Source: Acidobacteriota bacterium
Lineage (GTDB): Bacteria; Acidobacteriota; UBA4820; DSQY01
Reading direction: 5' to 3'
DNA length: 19,443 nt
Assembly: GCA_021814355.1 (NCBI GenBank)
Contig: JAKAIJ010000018.1
Span: 1-19,443, forward strand
In this document: piece by piece, positions 7,829 to 15,282 of the stretch
Layout of the letters: each line of letters starts with the position of its first letter
How positions within the stretch are numbered: the first letter of the stretch is position 1
The notes under the pieces: model-generated
Database searches by the model: none
The model's input: the letters and a program-made list of their open reading frames with translations, nothing else
Told to the model about the DNA's origin: nothing
Made by a program: the position numbers and the translations under genes

Positions 7829-8618
7829 GGCACGCCTCCAGCAGCCCCGAGAGCGCCGCGCCCGGGTCAGGCTCGACCATGAAAGCGGTCCCCATCAGCA
7901 CGGCCCCGTAGCCCAGCCGTGCCGCGCGGCGCAGGTCGCCCGCGGTGGAGAGGCCGCTCTCGGCCACCCGCACGGCGCCCGCCGGCAGCTCCGGCGCCAT
8001 CCTCTCGGAGAGCCCCGGGTCCACCGCCAGGCTCTCGAGGTCCCGGTGGTTGACCCCCACCATCGTCACCGGGAGCCCCGCCGTCTTCGCGAGGTCCTCC
8101 CTCCCGTGGAGCTCCACCAGGGCCGCCATCCCGAGGCCGCGCGCGGTCTCCAGGAGGGCGGCCAGCTCGGCCCCCTCCAGGCACCTCGCGATGAGCAGGA
8201 CCGCGTCGGCCCCCGCCGCCCGCGATTCCACCACGTCGTACGGGGTCGCGAGAAAGTCCTTGCGCAGGACGGGAAGCCCCGAGGCGAGCTTGGCCCGGGC
8301 CACGAAGCTGGGGTCCCCGCCGAAGTGGCGGACGTCGGTGAGGACCGAGAGCGCTGCCGCCCCCGCGCGCGCGTAGCCCGCGGCCACCGCCTCCACGTCC
8401 TTCTCGGCCCGGATCATCCCCCGGGAGGGGGAGGCGAACTTCACCTCGGCGATCACCGCCGGGATGTCGCCGGTGGCGCCGTCCGCGAGGGCCGCGGCGA
8501 AGTCCTGCGGCGGGGGGACCCTGGCGGCCCGTTCGCGCAGGACCTCCTCGGGCACCCGCGCCGCCCTCTCCCGGGCGCGCTCGCGCCGCCGGGCGTAGGT
8601 TTCCTCAAGCCAGGACAC
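7815..8618 (-). CDS. trpC: Indole-3-glycerol phosphate synthase
   Basis: Closes the indole ring by decarboxylation of the TrpF product. It is a 267-aa TIM barrel. Visible active-site residues are Glu58 and Lys60 in AEVKFASPSRG, Lys120 in VLRKDF, Glu169 in VELHG, Asn190 in GVNHRDL, and Glu-Ser in VAESGL. Two small departures from the commonest motifs are Phe in EVKFASPS and His in NHRDL; neither removes a catalytic residue. The start is GTG at 8618, overlapping trpD by 14 nt, with GGGAGAGG upstream. The N-terminus is rich in Arg/Glu, as usual. Confidence 0.95.
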   Translation of the reverse strand: MSWLEETYARRRERARERAARVPEEVLRERAARVPPPQDFAAALADGATGDIPAVIAEVKFASPSRGMIRAEKDVEAVAAGYARAGAAALSVLTDVRHFGGDPSFVARAKLASGLPVLRKDFLATPYDVVESRAAGADAVLLIARCLEGAELAALLETARGLGMAALVELHGREDLAKTAGLPVTMVGVNHRDLESLAVDPGLSERMAPELPAGAVRVAESGLSTAGDLRRAARLGYGAVLMGTAFMVEPDPGAALSGLLEACRDAR

Positions 8619-9633
8619 GGCCGGCCTCTCCCACGCGCTTCCTCAGTCGCTCGAGCGTGCGCCTCGCCTCGCCCGACGCCACCGCGGCGCGGGCCCTCTC
8701 GAACCCCTCCCGCGGGTTTCCCGCGAGGCCCGCCACGACGAGGGCGCAGGCCGCGTTGGCGCAGACCGCGTCGGTGAGAGGCGAGGTCTCTCCCGCCAGG
8801 ACCGCCTCGATGCGCGCCGCGTTGTGGGCCGCGTCCCCGCCCGCCAGGGACTCGGGAGAAATTATCCCCGCGCCGAAGTCCTTGGGGGTCAGGGTCCCGG
8901 CGGTTACCCCCCCTTTCTCCACGGAGAGCACCTCGCACGGCGCCGTGAGGCTCACCTCGTCATAGGGCCCCGGCGTGTGGACCACCCAGGCCCGCTCGAC
9001 CCCGAGCCTGGAGAGCGCCTCCGCCATGAGCCGCGCCGCCTCCGGGGAGGCGGCCCCCACCACCTGGCGGCGCACCGAGGCGGGGTTGCAGAGCGGGCCC
9101 AGCAGGTTGAACGCGGTCCGGAACCCCAGGGCCCGGCGCACGGGCCCCACCTTGGCGAAGAGCGGGTGGTGCACCGGGGCGTAGAGGAAGCCGAGTCCCG
9201 CCTCGTCCACGCAGCGGGCCGCCTCCTCGGGCGAGAGCCGCACGCGCAGGCCCAGGGCGGCGAGGACGTCCGCGCTCCCCGTCCTTCCCGAGACCGCGTG
9301 GTTGCCGTGCTTGGCGACCCGGGCGCCCGCGCCCGCCGCCACGAAGGCCGCCGCGGTGGAGAGGTTCACCGTCCCCTGGCCATCCCCGCCGGTGCCGCAG
9401 AGGTCGAGGGCGCCTTCCGAGCGCACCGGCGCCGGGACCATCTCCTCCCGCGCCACGTCGGCGAATCCGAGGAGGACCTCGGTGGTCTCGCCGCGGATGT
9501 GGAGCGCCGTGAGGAGCGACGCCAGCGCCTCCGGACCCGCCTCCCCCCGGGCGAAGGCGCGCAGGAACCCCGCGGCCTCCGCCCGGGAGAGCGGCTCGCC
9601 CCGCGCCGCGCGGCCGAGGATCTCCGCGCTCAT
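8605..9633 (-). CDS. trpD: Anthranilate phosphoribosyltransferase
   Basis: Transfers phosphoribose from PRPP to anthranilate. It is 342 aa long, the stand-alone form not fused to TrpG. The PRPP-binding GTGGDG (80-85), KHGN (108-111), RTGSADVLAALG and LLGPLCNPA are all present. The ATG overlaps the trpG stop as ATGA. AAGGAGG lies 7 nt upstream, the strongest internal ribosome site in the operon. Confidence 0.97.
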   Translation of the reverse strand: MSAEILGRAARGEPLSRAEAAGFLRAFARGEAGPEALASLLTALHIRGETTEVLLGFADVAREEMVPAPVRSEGALDLCGTGGDGQGTVNLSTAAAFVAAGAGARVAKHGNHAVSGRTGSADVLAALGLRVRLSPEEAARCVDEAGLGFLYAPVHHPLFAKVGPVRRALGFRTAFNLLGPLCNPASVRRQVVGAASPEAARLMAEALSRLGVERAWVVHTPGPYDEVSLTAPCEVLSVEKGGVTAGTLTPKDFGAGIISPESLAGGDAAHNAARIEAVLAGETSPLTDAVCANAACALVVAGLAGNPREGFERARAAVASGEARRTLERLRKRVGEAGRVLA

Positions 9634-10217
9634 CGGGCGGCCTCCTTTCCGCGGTACCGGCGCAGGAAGTTGCGCACGAGCTGGACGCCCACGGGCGTGA
9701 GCACCGACTCGGGATGGAACTGGACCCCCACCGCCGGGTGGCGCTGGTGACCCAGCGCCATCAGTTCGCCGTCCGCGCTGTGGGCGAGCGGCACGAGCTC
9801 GGCGGGAAGCGAAGCGGCCTCCACCACGAGCGAGTGGTAGCGGCCGGCGTCGAAGGGGTTGGGCAGTCCCGCGAAGATCCCCTTGCCGCCGTGGTAGACC
9901 GGGCTCGCCTTGCCGTGCATGAGCTGCGGGGCGTGGACCACCTTCCCCCCGAAAGCCTGCCCGAGCGCCTGATGGCCGAGGCAGACGCCGAGGGTGGGCA
10001 CGGCGGGCGGGCAGCGCCGGGCGATGTCCAGGAGGTTCCCCGCCGTGTCCGGCGCCCCGGGCCCCGGCGAGAGAACCAGGTAGTCCGGGTGCGCCGAGAG
10101 GATCTCCTCCGCGGTCACGGCGTCGTTCCGCCGCACCGCCACCGCGCCGTGGAGGCTGCCCAGCATCTGGACGAGGTTGTAGGTGAAGGAGTCGTAGTTG
10201 TCCACGACGAAGATCAT
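9630..10217 (-). CDS. trpG: Anthranilate synthase glutamine amidotransferase subunit
   Basis: Releases ammonia from glutamine for TrpE. At 195 aa it is a complete class I amidotransferase. The triad is visible: Cys79 in GVCLGHQ, and His168 and Glu170 in QFHPES. The oxyanion loop SPGPGAPDTAG (50-60) and the N-terminal DNYDSFTYNL are standard. The ATG overlaps the trpE stop as ATGA, giving 1:1 coupling. No pab genes are in the window, so it could also serve para-aminobenzoate synthesis; that is a possibility only. Confidence 0.97.
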   Translation of the reverse strand: MIFVVDNYDSFTYNLVQMLGSLHGAVAVRRNDAVTAEEILSAHPDYLVLSPGPGAPDTAGNLLDIARRCPPAVPTLGVCLGHQALGQAFGGKVVHAPQLMHGKASPVYHGGKGIFAGLPNPFDAGRYHSLVVEAASLPAELVPLAHSADGELMALGHQRHPAVGVQFHPESVLTPVGVQLVRNFLRRYRGKEAAR

Positions 10218-11662
10218 GGCGTCGCCCCCAGGGCCGAGTGGAGGGCGGCCATCTTGTGGCCGCACTCCTCGAACTCCTTGACGGGGTCGGAGTCGGCGAC
10301 CACGCCCGCCCCGGCCTGGACCTGCGCCGCGCCGCCCGCCACCACCAGGGTCCGGATGGCGATGCAGCTGTCCACGTTCCCGCGGTAGTCGAAGTACCCC
10401 ACCGCGCCGCTGTAGACCCCTCGCCCAGCGGGCTCCAGGTCGTGGATGATCTCCATGGCCCGGATCTTGGGGGCGCCCGTCACGGTGCCCGCGGGAAAGC
10501 AAGCGAAGAGGGCGTCCACCGGATGGACCTCCTCCCGCAGGCGCCCCGTCACCGAGGAGACCAGGTGCATGACGTGGCTGTAGCGCTCCACTTGCCGGAA
10601 GGCCGCCACCTGGACGCTCCCGAAGTCGCTCACGCGGCCCACGTCGTTCCGGCCCAGGTCCACGAGCATCACGTGCTCGGCGGCCTCCTTGGCGTCCGCG
10701 AGCAGGTCGCGGCCGAGCGCCTCGTCCTCGGCGGGGGTGGCGCCGCGGGGGCGCGTACCCGCGATGGGCCGAACCTCGAGCGCCCGGCCCTCCACCCTGG
10801 CCAGCATCTCCGGCGAGGCGCCGAGGACTACCGCCTCCTCCTGGTCCAGGTAGAAGTGGTAGGGGGAGGGGTTCGTCATGCGCAGCCGGCGGTAGACCTG
10901 AAAGGGGTCCCCCGCGAAAGGCACCCGCTCCTGGATCGAGAGGACCACCTGGAAGATGTCCCCGTCGCGGACGTGCTCCTTCGCGCGAGCCACCGCGGAG
11001 ACGAAGGCCTTCCGGCGGGAATCCGGGAGCCCGGTCGGCACGCCGGGGGCCGCCTCCATGGGCGCCGCCGAGGCCGAGGAGGCCACCGCCTCCAGCCGAC
11101 CGAGGCGCGCGAGCGCGTCGTCGCAGGCCGCCCGTAGCGAGACGTGCTCCCCGGGCAAGGCGTTGGCCACGAGCACCACCTGGCTGCGCACGTGGTCGTA
11201 CACGATCAAATCATCGAACCGATAGAGCGAGGCATCGGGAAGCCCCGCCGCATCGGGTTTCACGGGAAGGCGCTCCACCATGGCCGCGCAGTTGTACCCG
11301 AGGTAGCCCACGTAGCCGCCGGCGATGCGGGGGAGCCCCGCCACCTCGAGGGGCCGGAAGGCGGCGAGCCGGGCTTTGAGCACCTCGGGGAAGCCCCCGG
11401 CCTGCACGGTCTCGCGGTCGTTGCGCACGCGGACCTTACCCCCCGTCGTCCAAATTCTCTCGCGGGGTTCCACTCCGAGGATGGAGTAGCGCGCCACGTG
11501 GCGGCCGCCCTCCACGCTCTCGAAGAGAAATCCCTTCAGTCCCGCCCGTCGCGCGGCGAGGTAGAGGCCCACGGGGGTAACCGTGTCCGCCGCCAGCACC
11601 CGCGACAGGGGGAGGACCGTGTAGCCCTCCCGCGCCGCCTTTTCGAAGGTCTCAAAGTCCAT
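10214..11662 (-). CDS. trpE: Anthranilate synthase component I
   Basis: Makes anthranilate from chorismate with ammonia from TrpG, the committed step of tryptophan synthesis. It is 482 aa long. The N-terminal region carries a LFES (46-49) ... RYS (58-60) element matching the tryptophan feedback site (usually LLES). The chorismate-binding domain shows PSPYHFYL, GASPEML, PIAGTRPRG, VDLGRNDVGRV, FPAGTVTGAPK, YSGAVGYFD and IAIRT. The ATG at 11662 is preceded by a GGAGCGG ribosome site. It is the first structural gene after the attenuator, which with the Trp-binding motif argues against PabB. Confidence 0.97.
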   Translation of the reverse strand: MDFETFEKAAREGYTVLPLSRVLAADTVTPVGLYLAARRAGLKGFLFESVEGGRHVARYSILGVEPRERIWTTGGKVRVRNDRETVQAGGFPEVLKARLAAFRPLEVAGLPRIAGGYVGYLGYNCAAMVERLPVKPDAAGLPDASLYRFDDLIVYDHVRSQVVLVANALPGEHVSLRAACDDALARLGRLEAVASSASAAPMEAAPGVPTGLPDSRRKAFVSAVARAKEHVRDGDIFQVVLSIQERVPFAGDPFQVYRRLRMTNPSPYHFYLDQEEAVVLGASPEMLARVEGRALEVRPIAGTRPRGATPAEDEALGRDLLADAKEAAEHVMLVDLGRNDVGRVSDFGSVQVAAFRQVERYSHVMHLVSSVTGRLREEVHPVDALFACFPAGTVTGAPKIRAMEIIHDLEPAGRGVYSGAVGYFDYRGNVDSCIAIRTLVVAGGAAQVQAGAGVVADSDPVKEFEECGHKMAALHSALGATP

Positions 11663-11676
11663 GTCCGCTCCGCGCG

Positions 11677-11715
11677 AAAAGCAAAAGGCCCGCCGGCTTC
11701 GAAGGCCGGCGGGCC
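11677..11715 (-). terminator. trp attenuator: intrinsic terminator in the trpE leader
   Basis: On the minus strand, GGCCCGCCGGC and GCCGGCGGGCC form a perfect 11-bp stem around a 7-nt loop, followed by TTTTGCTTTT. This is the clearest intrinsic terminator in the window. It lies between the leader peptide stop and the trpE ribosome site. A candidate antiterminator is GCCGACGGGU (11771-11762), just after the Trp codons. It can pair with GCCCGCCGGC (11714-11705) of the terminator's 5' arm: eight Watson-Crick pairs, one G-U and one A/C mismatch. That pairing would enclose another stem, GGCU..CGUC with GACG..AGCC, at about 11752-11722. The alternative folds are inferred by eye. Confidence 0.9.
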
Positions 11716-11739
11716 GCTGTGTCGGCTACCTGCGTCGCG

Positions 11740-11817
11740 TCAGGACGGCAGCCTACACTCCACCCGTCGGCTCTGGCGCCACCACCAGTATCCGAGGGTC
11801 GGGCTGCTTGGCCTCAC
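11740..11817 (-). CDS. trpL: trp operon leader peptide with three tandem Trp codons
   Basis: A 25-codon open frame (GTG to TGA) lies between the trp promoter and the attenuator hairpin. Codons 10-13 read Tyr-Trp-Trp-Trp (TAC TGG TGG TGG, Trp codons at 11787-11779), which is hard to explain by chance. AGAGGAG lies 6 nt upstream of the GTG. The peptide has no expected function of its own. A ribosome starved of charged tRNA-Trp would stall on these codons and leave the downstream RNA free to form an antiterminator, so trpE-A and aroF are transcribed. With ample tryptophan it would run to the stop and the terminator would form. The model is established for trp operons in other bacteria; its operation here is inferred. 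Confidence 0.88.
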   Translation of the reverse strand: MRPSSPTLGYWWWRQSRRVECRLPS

Positions 11818-11841
11818 GCCGTGCTCCTCTAAAACGAAACC

Positions 11842-11872
11842 AGGATAACACGAGAGTCTCGGACGTTGTCAA
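11842..11872 (-). promoter_or_regulatory. trp operon sigma-70-type promoter
   Basis: On the minus strand, a consensus -35 TTGACA (11872-11867) is followed after 19 nt by TATCCT (11847-11842), which carries an extended -10 TGt just before it. The start point would be near 11835, about 18 nt before the leader GTG. The TGA stop of mutY lies inside the -35 hexamer. No obvious TrpR-type operator was seen. Confidence 0.75.
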
Positions 11873-13023
11873 GGACGCCTCCGCGCCCGGCCGCCGCGCG
11901 CGTTCGGCCGGCCGGTCCGCGCCCTCCCCGCCGACGGCCGGAAAGGCGGCGTCTCCTCCCCGAACCGCGCCCGGAAGATGCGCAGCGTGGCGGCGGGGAA
12001 GGCGAGGGTGTGCCGTGCCTCCGGCCGGAGCCAGGCCAGAGGACGGTCGCTCCGGGGTGGCGCCGACCCCGCGGCCAAGCGGCACTCGAAGGGGAAAAGA
12101 ACCACCTTGAAATGGGTATAGGCGTGGCGCACGGGCGGCAGGGCCGCCGTCACGCGCGCCCGGGCTCCGAGCTCCTCCCGCAGCTCGCGCACGACGGCGG
12201 CCTCGGGAGTCTCTCCCGGTTCCACTTTCCCGCCGGGGAGCTCCCACAGGCCCCCCAGGAGGCCCTCGGGCGGGCGCAGCGCCACCAGGAACTCCGGCCC
12301 GCGCCAGAGCAGGGCCACCGCCGCGCGGACGGTGGGCGTGGCCTTGCGGAGCTTCGGCTTCGGGTAACCCTCGGGAGCGCCCGAGGCCGCGGCGCGGCAC
12401 CAACGGCGCAGAGGACAGGCCGGACAGGCCGGCGCGCGGAAGGTGCAGATCGTCGCCCCCAGCTCCATGAGGGCCTGGTTCACCATCGAGGGCCGCCCCT
12501 CGGCCACGGCCCGGCGGGAGAGGTCCCAGCATCGGTCGAGGGCTTCGCCCTCCAGGAGCCGCGCCATGGCGAAGAGCCTCGCCCAGACGCGCTTGACGTT
12601 CCCGTCCAGGACCGGCTCTGGGGCGTCGAAGGCGATGGAGGCCACGGCGCCCGCGGTGTACCGGCCCACTCCGGGCAGCCGCCGCAGGCCCGCCGCGTCC
12701 CGGGGCCACCCGCCCATTTCCACCACCGCGCGGGCCGCCTCGGGCAGCCGCCGGCCCCGGGCGTAATAGCCGAGCCCCTCCCAGAGCTTCATCACCTCGC
12801 CGGGGGCGGCCGACGCCAGGGACTCCACGGTGGGAAACCGCGCCAGGAACCGTTCGTAGTAGGGCAGGACGGTGGCCACCCGGGTCTGCTGGAGCATGAT
12901 CTCGCTCAAGAACACTCGGTACGGGTCCCGGGAGCGGCGCCACGGCAGAGGGCGGGCGTGGCGGGAGTACCAGCGGCAGAGCGCCGCCACGGCGGTCTTC
13001 CAGGGGAACTCGTCCGGAGCCAT
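11869..13023 (-). CDS. mutY: A/G-specific adenine DNA glycosylase with C-terminal Nudix-like domain
   Basis: Removes adenine mispaired with 8-oxoguanine. It is 384 aa long. The catalytic Glu41 is in SEIMLQQTRV and Asp140 in PVLDGNVKRVWARL; the helix-hairpin-helix is LPGVGRYTAG (116-125). The 4Fe-4S cysteines C193, C200, C203 and C209 have the expected C-x6-C-x2-C-x5-C spacing. The C-terminal domain (about 230-355) carries a complete Nudix box from G265 (GKVEPGE, seven residues, RELREELG). That is unusual, because the E. coli MutY C-domain has lost it. The tail is arginine-rich. The ATG at 13023 has GGGAGGG 6-7 nt upstream; a TTG at 13047 is the weaker alternative. The stop overlaps the trp promoter, and the gene is divergent from the YHS gene. 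Confidence 0.95.
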   Translation of the reverse strand: MAPDEFPWKTAVAALCRWYSRHARPLPWRRSRDPYRVFLSEIMLQQTRVATVLPYYERFLARFPTVESLASAAPGEVMKLWEGLGYYARGRRLPEAARAVVEMGGWPRDAAGLRRLPGVGRYTAGAVASIAFDAPEPVLDGNVKRVWARLFAMARLLEGEALDRCWDLSRRAVAEGRPSMVNQALMELGATICTFRAPACPACPLRRWCRAAASGAPEGYPKPKLRKATPTVRAAVALLWRGPEFLVALRPPEGLLGGLWELPGGKVEPGETPEAAVVRELREELGARARVTAALPPVRHAYTHFKVVLFPFECRLAAGSAPPRSDRPLAWLRPEARHTLAFPAATLRIFRARFGEETPPFRPSAGRARTGRPNARGGRARRRP

Positions 13024-13085
13024 CCGCACCCCTCCCGGTTCTCCCAACGCCGGCGCGGCCCCTGTGTTCCAGGACGCCCCGCGGC

Positions 13086-13120
13086 GGAATAGACCGCGGA
13101 GGCCGCGGTTGGTCTATCAT
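13086..13120. promoter_or_regulatory. Dyad in the mutY / YHS-protein divergent promoter region, candidate operator
   Basis: ATAGACC (13089-13095) and GGTCTAT (13111-13117) are perfect 7-bp inverted arms separated by 15 bp. Weak -10-like hexamers overlap the outer edges: TATCAT on plus (13115-13120) and TATTCC on minus (13091-13086). No good -35 is visible for either. Inside, GCGG and CCGC add pairing. It could be an operator serving both genes or simply a structured leader. Confidence 0.4.
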
Positions 13121-13170
13121 GGAGCGAGCCGCCGCCCGCGGCGGCAGCCCATCCCGAACAGGAGGTCCCC

Positions 13171-13584
13171 ATGCGCAAGGTTCTCACGGTCACGATCCTG
13201 GCGGGCCTGTTGGCCCTGATCACCGCCGCCCCCTTCGCCGCCGACAAGCCCCAGGCCAACTGCCCCGTCTCCGGCCACGCCGTGGACAAGAAGGTCTACG
13301 TGGACTACCAGGGTCAGCGCGTCTACTTCTGCTGCGACAAGTGCCCCGCCAAGTTCAAGGCGGACCCGGAAAAGTACTTCGCCCAGTTCGTCAAGGAGGG
13401 CATCGTCCTTGAGAACGTCCAGGTGACCTGCCCCGTGAGCGGTGAGGACATTGACAAGAAGGCCTTCACCGACTACAAGGGGCGCCGGGTCTACTTCTGC
13501 TGTTCAAAGTGCATCGCCAAGTTCCAAAAGGACCCCGAAGCCTTCCTGAAGAAGCTCCCTGGGCAGAAAGAGCCGTCGAAGTAG
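13171..13584 (+). CDS. Secreted tandem YHS/TRASH-like metal-binding protein
   Basis: A 137-aa protein with a signal peptide (hydrophobic about 5-20, probable cleavage near AFAA/APFAAD). The mature part is two copies of one 56-residue unit. Each copy starts CPVSG, then DKKxxxDYxGxRVYFCCxKCxAKFxxDPE. The cysteines are C31, C54, C55, C58 and C87, C110, C111, C114, with identical 23-residue spacing. This pattern is that of YHS/TRASH-type domains thought to bind metals such as copper, nickel or zinc. The metal and partner are unknown. The start is certain: AGGAGGT lies 5 nt before the ATG. It is divergent from mutY. A small 5-bp hairpin (13590-13603) follows the stop without a T tract. Confidence 0.85.
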   Translation: MRKVLTVTILAGLLALITAAPFAADKPQANCPVSGHAVDKKVYVDYQGQRVYFCCDKCPAKFKADPEKYFAQFVKEGIVLENVQVTCPVSGEDIDKKAFTDYKGRRVYFCCSKCIAKFQKDPEAFLKKLPGQKEPSK

Positions 13585-13734
13585 CCCTTCGCGAGGTCTC
13601 GCGGCCGGTCGCCGCGGAGGAAAGATGAAGCTAACGCGCGCGGCCGGGACGACCCGGGCCGCCGCCGTTTCCCCTCCCCTCCCGCCGGGTGCCCCGCCTC
13701 GCACGCCCCTGTATTCGCAGGCTGTTTGCGCGCC

Positions 13735-13763
13735 TTGCCCCTCCCGTGTGCAGGGTCTAAAAT
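13735..13763 (+). promoter_or_regulatory. Promoter of the flotillin gene
   Basis: TTGCCC (13735-13740, four of six consensus bases) and TAAAAT (13758-13763, five of six) are separated by exactly 17 nt, about 40 nt before the flotillin ATG. The A/T-rich box stands out sharply in GC-rich sequence. The rest of the 219-nt gap (13585-13803) holds only the weak hairpin after the YHS gene and a doubtful 46-codon frame. Confidence 0.65.
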
Positions 13764-13803
13764 AACCGCTCCGCCTCCATCGGGGGAGATGAGGAGGGGG
13801 ATC

Positions 13804-15183
13804 ATGACTCTCATTCCGTGGATCCTCGCGGCGGCCGCCGCCGGTTGCGTCGTTCTGCTCTGGGCGCTCAACTACAAGAAGGTGGGCCCCAACCAGGTCC
13901 TGGTCATCTCGGGCCGCACCTCCATCGTTTCCGAGGCCGGGGGGCGCCGGCGCAAGGTGGGCTACCGTCTCCAGGTGGGCGGCGGCACCTTCGTGCTCCC
14001 GCTGGTGGAGACCGTGGACGCCCTCCCGCTGGAGGTGCTCTCGCTCTCCCTGCGCTGCTCCGACGTGCTCACGGCCCAGGGGGTCCTGATCTCCGCCGAG
14101 GGTCAGGGGCAGGTGAAGGTAGCCTCGGACGAGGCCCTACTCCACCGCGCCGTGGAGAACTTCCTCTCGAAGGGCGCCGCGGGCGTCACCTGCGTTACCC
14201 AGGAGGTGCTCGAGGGCCACATGCGCGCCATTCTCGGCACCCTCGCGGTAGAGGAGATCTACGCGGACCGCGAGGCCTTCGCGCGCCGCGTCCGCGAGGC
14301 GGCGCAGCCCGACTTCGACCGCCTGGGCCTGGACCTGCTCGCCTTCTCGCTCAAGGACGTCTCGGACGCCCAGGGCTACATCCAGAGCCTGGGCGCGCGG
14401 CGCATCGCCGAAGTGAAGCGCGACGCGACCCTCGCCCAGGCGGAGACCGAGCGCGACGCCACGATCCAGGCCGCGCAGTTCCGCAAGGAGGGCGACGTGG
14501 CCCGCCTCGAGGCGGAGGCGGAGCTGGCCCGGGCCACCCGGGACTTCGAGGTCCAGCGCGCCGAGTTCCAGGCCTCCGTCAACGTAAAGCGGGCCCAGGC
14601 CGACGTGGCCTACGACCTGGAGCGCGCCAAGCTCTCCGAGTCCCTCAAGCGCCAGGAGTTTGCCGTGCGGCTCGCCGAGAAGGAGCTGGCGGTCCAGGTG
14701 GAGGCCAGGGAAGTCGAGCGCCGCGAAAAGGAGCTCGAGTCCACGGTGAAGCGCCCCGCCGAGGCGCAGAAGTACCAGGCCCAGATGGAGGCCGAGGCCG
14801 CGGCGTACCAGAAGGAGCTCGAGGCCAAGGGCCGAGCGGCGGGCGTGAAGCTGGAGGGCGCCGCCCGCGCCGAAGCCCTCAAGGCGCAGGGTTCCGCCGA
14901 GGCCGCGGTGATGCACGAGAAGGCCAAGGCCTACCGGGAGTACAACGACGCGGCGGTGGCCGAAATGGTGGTACGCCAGCTCCCCGAGCTGGCGCGCGCG
15001 GTCTCCGAGCCGCTCTCCAAGGTGGACAAGATCGTCCTGGTGGGCGAGAACGCCGGTGCCCCCAAGATCACCGGCCAGGTGGCCGGGGTCCTCTCCCAAC
15101 TGCCCCCCGTCATCGAGAACCTCACGGGGCTTAAACTCCAGGATCTGGTCCAGAAGCTCAAGCCGGCGGACGAGAAAAAGTGA
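13804..15183 (+). CDS. Flotillin / SPFH (prohibitin-homology) family membrane protein
   Basis: A 459-aa protein. The N-terminal membrane segment (about 3-21, TLIPWILAAAAAGCVVLLWA) is followed by KKVGPNQVLVISGR, typical of the flotillin SPFH domain entry, and the SPFH domain runs to about residue 195. A long charged Ala/Glu/Lys/Arg coiled coil (about 200-380) and a hydrophobic C-terminal tail follow (LSQLPPVIENLTGLKLQDL). Flotillins assemble into large membrane cages and organise membrane microdomains. The start is the ATG at 13804, with AGGAGG 6 nt upstream; an earlier in-frame ATG at 13789 overlaps that ribosome site. The usual NfeD partner gene is not adjacent. It is probably a single-gene transcript, as 99 nt separate it from the next gene. 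Confidence 0.9.
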   Translation: MTLIPWILAAAAAGCVVLLWALNYKKVGPNQVLVISGRTSIVSEAGGRRRKVGYRLQVGGGTFVLPLVETVDALPLEVLSLSLRCSDVLTAQGVLISAEGQGQVKVASDEALLHRAVENFLSKGAAGVTCVTQEVLEGHMRAILGTLAVEEIYADREAFARRVREAAQPDFDRLGLDLLAFSLKDVSDAQGYIQSLGARRIAEVKRDATLAQAETERDATIQAAQFRKEGDVARLEAEAELARATRDFEVQRAEFQASVNVKRAQADVAYDLERAKLSESLKRQEFAVRLAEKELAVQVEAREVERREKELESTVKRPAEAQKYQAQMEAEAAAYQKELEAKGRAAGVKLEGAARAEALKAQGSAEAAVMHEKAKAYREYNDAAVAEMVVRQLPELARAVSEPLSKVDKIVLVGENAGAPKITGQVAGVLSQLPPVIENLTGLKLQDLVQKLKPADEKK

Positions 15184-15282
15184 TCCGCCGCGGGGGGGAA
15201 AGGGAGCGCGATCTTGGAACGCCGGAGGAGCTTTCGCGGTCCCTGGGCTCTCCGAGGGGCGGGATTCGGACGATGAGGGACC

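Noticed and set aside
13625..13765. A 46-codon plus-strand frame preceded by GGAGG
   Set aside because: Its 3' end runs through the well-matched flotillin promoter, the composition is Pro/Ala/Arg-rich with no recognisable feature, and the ribosome-site spacing is short.
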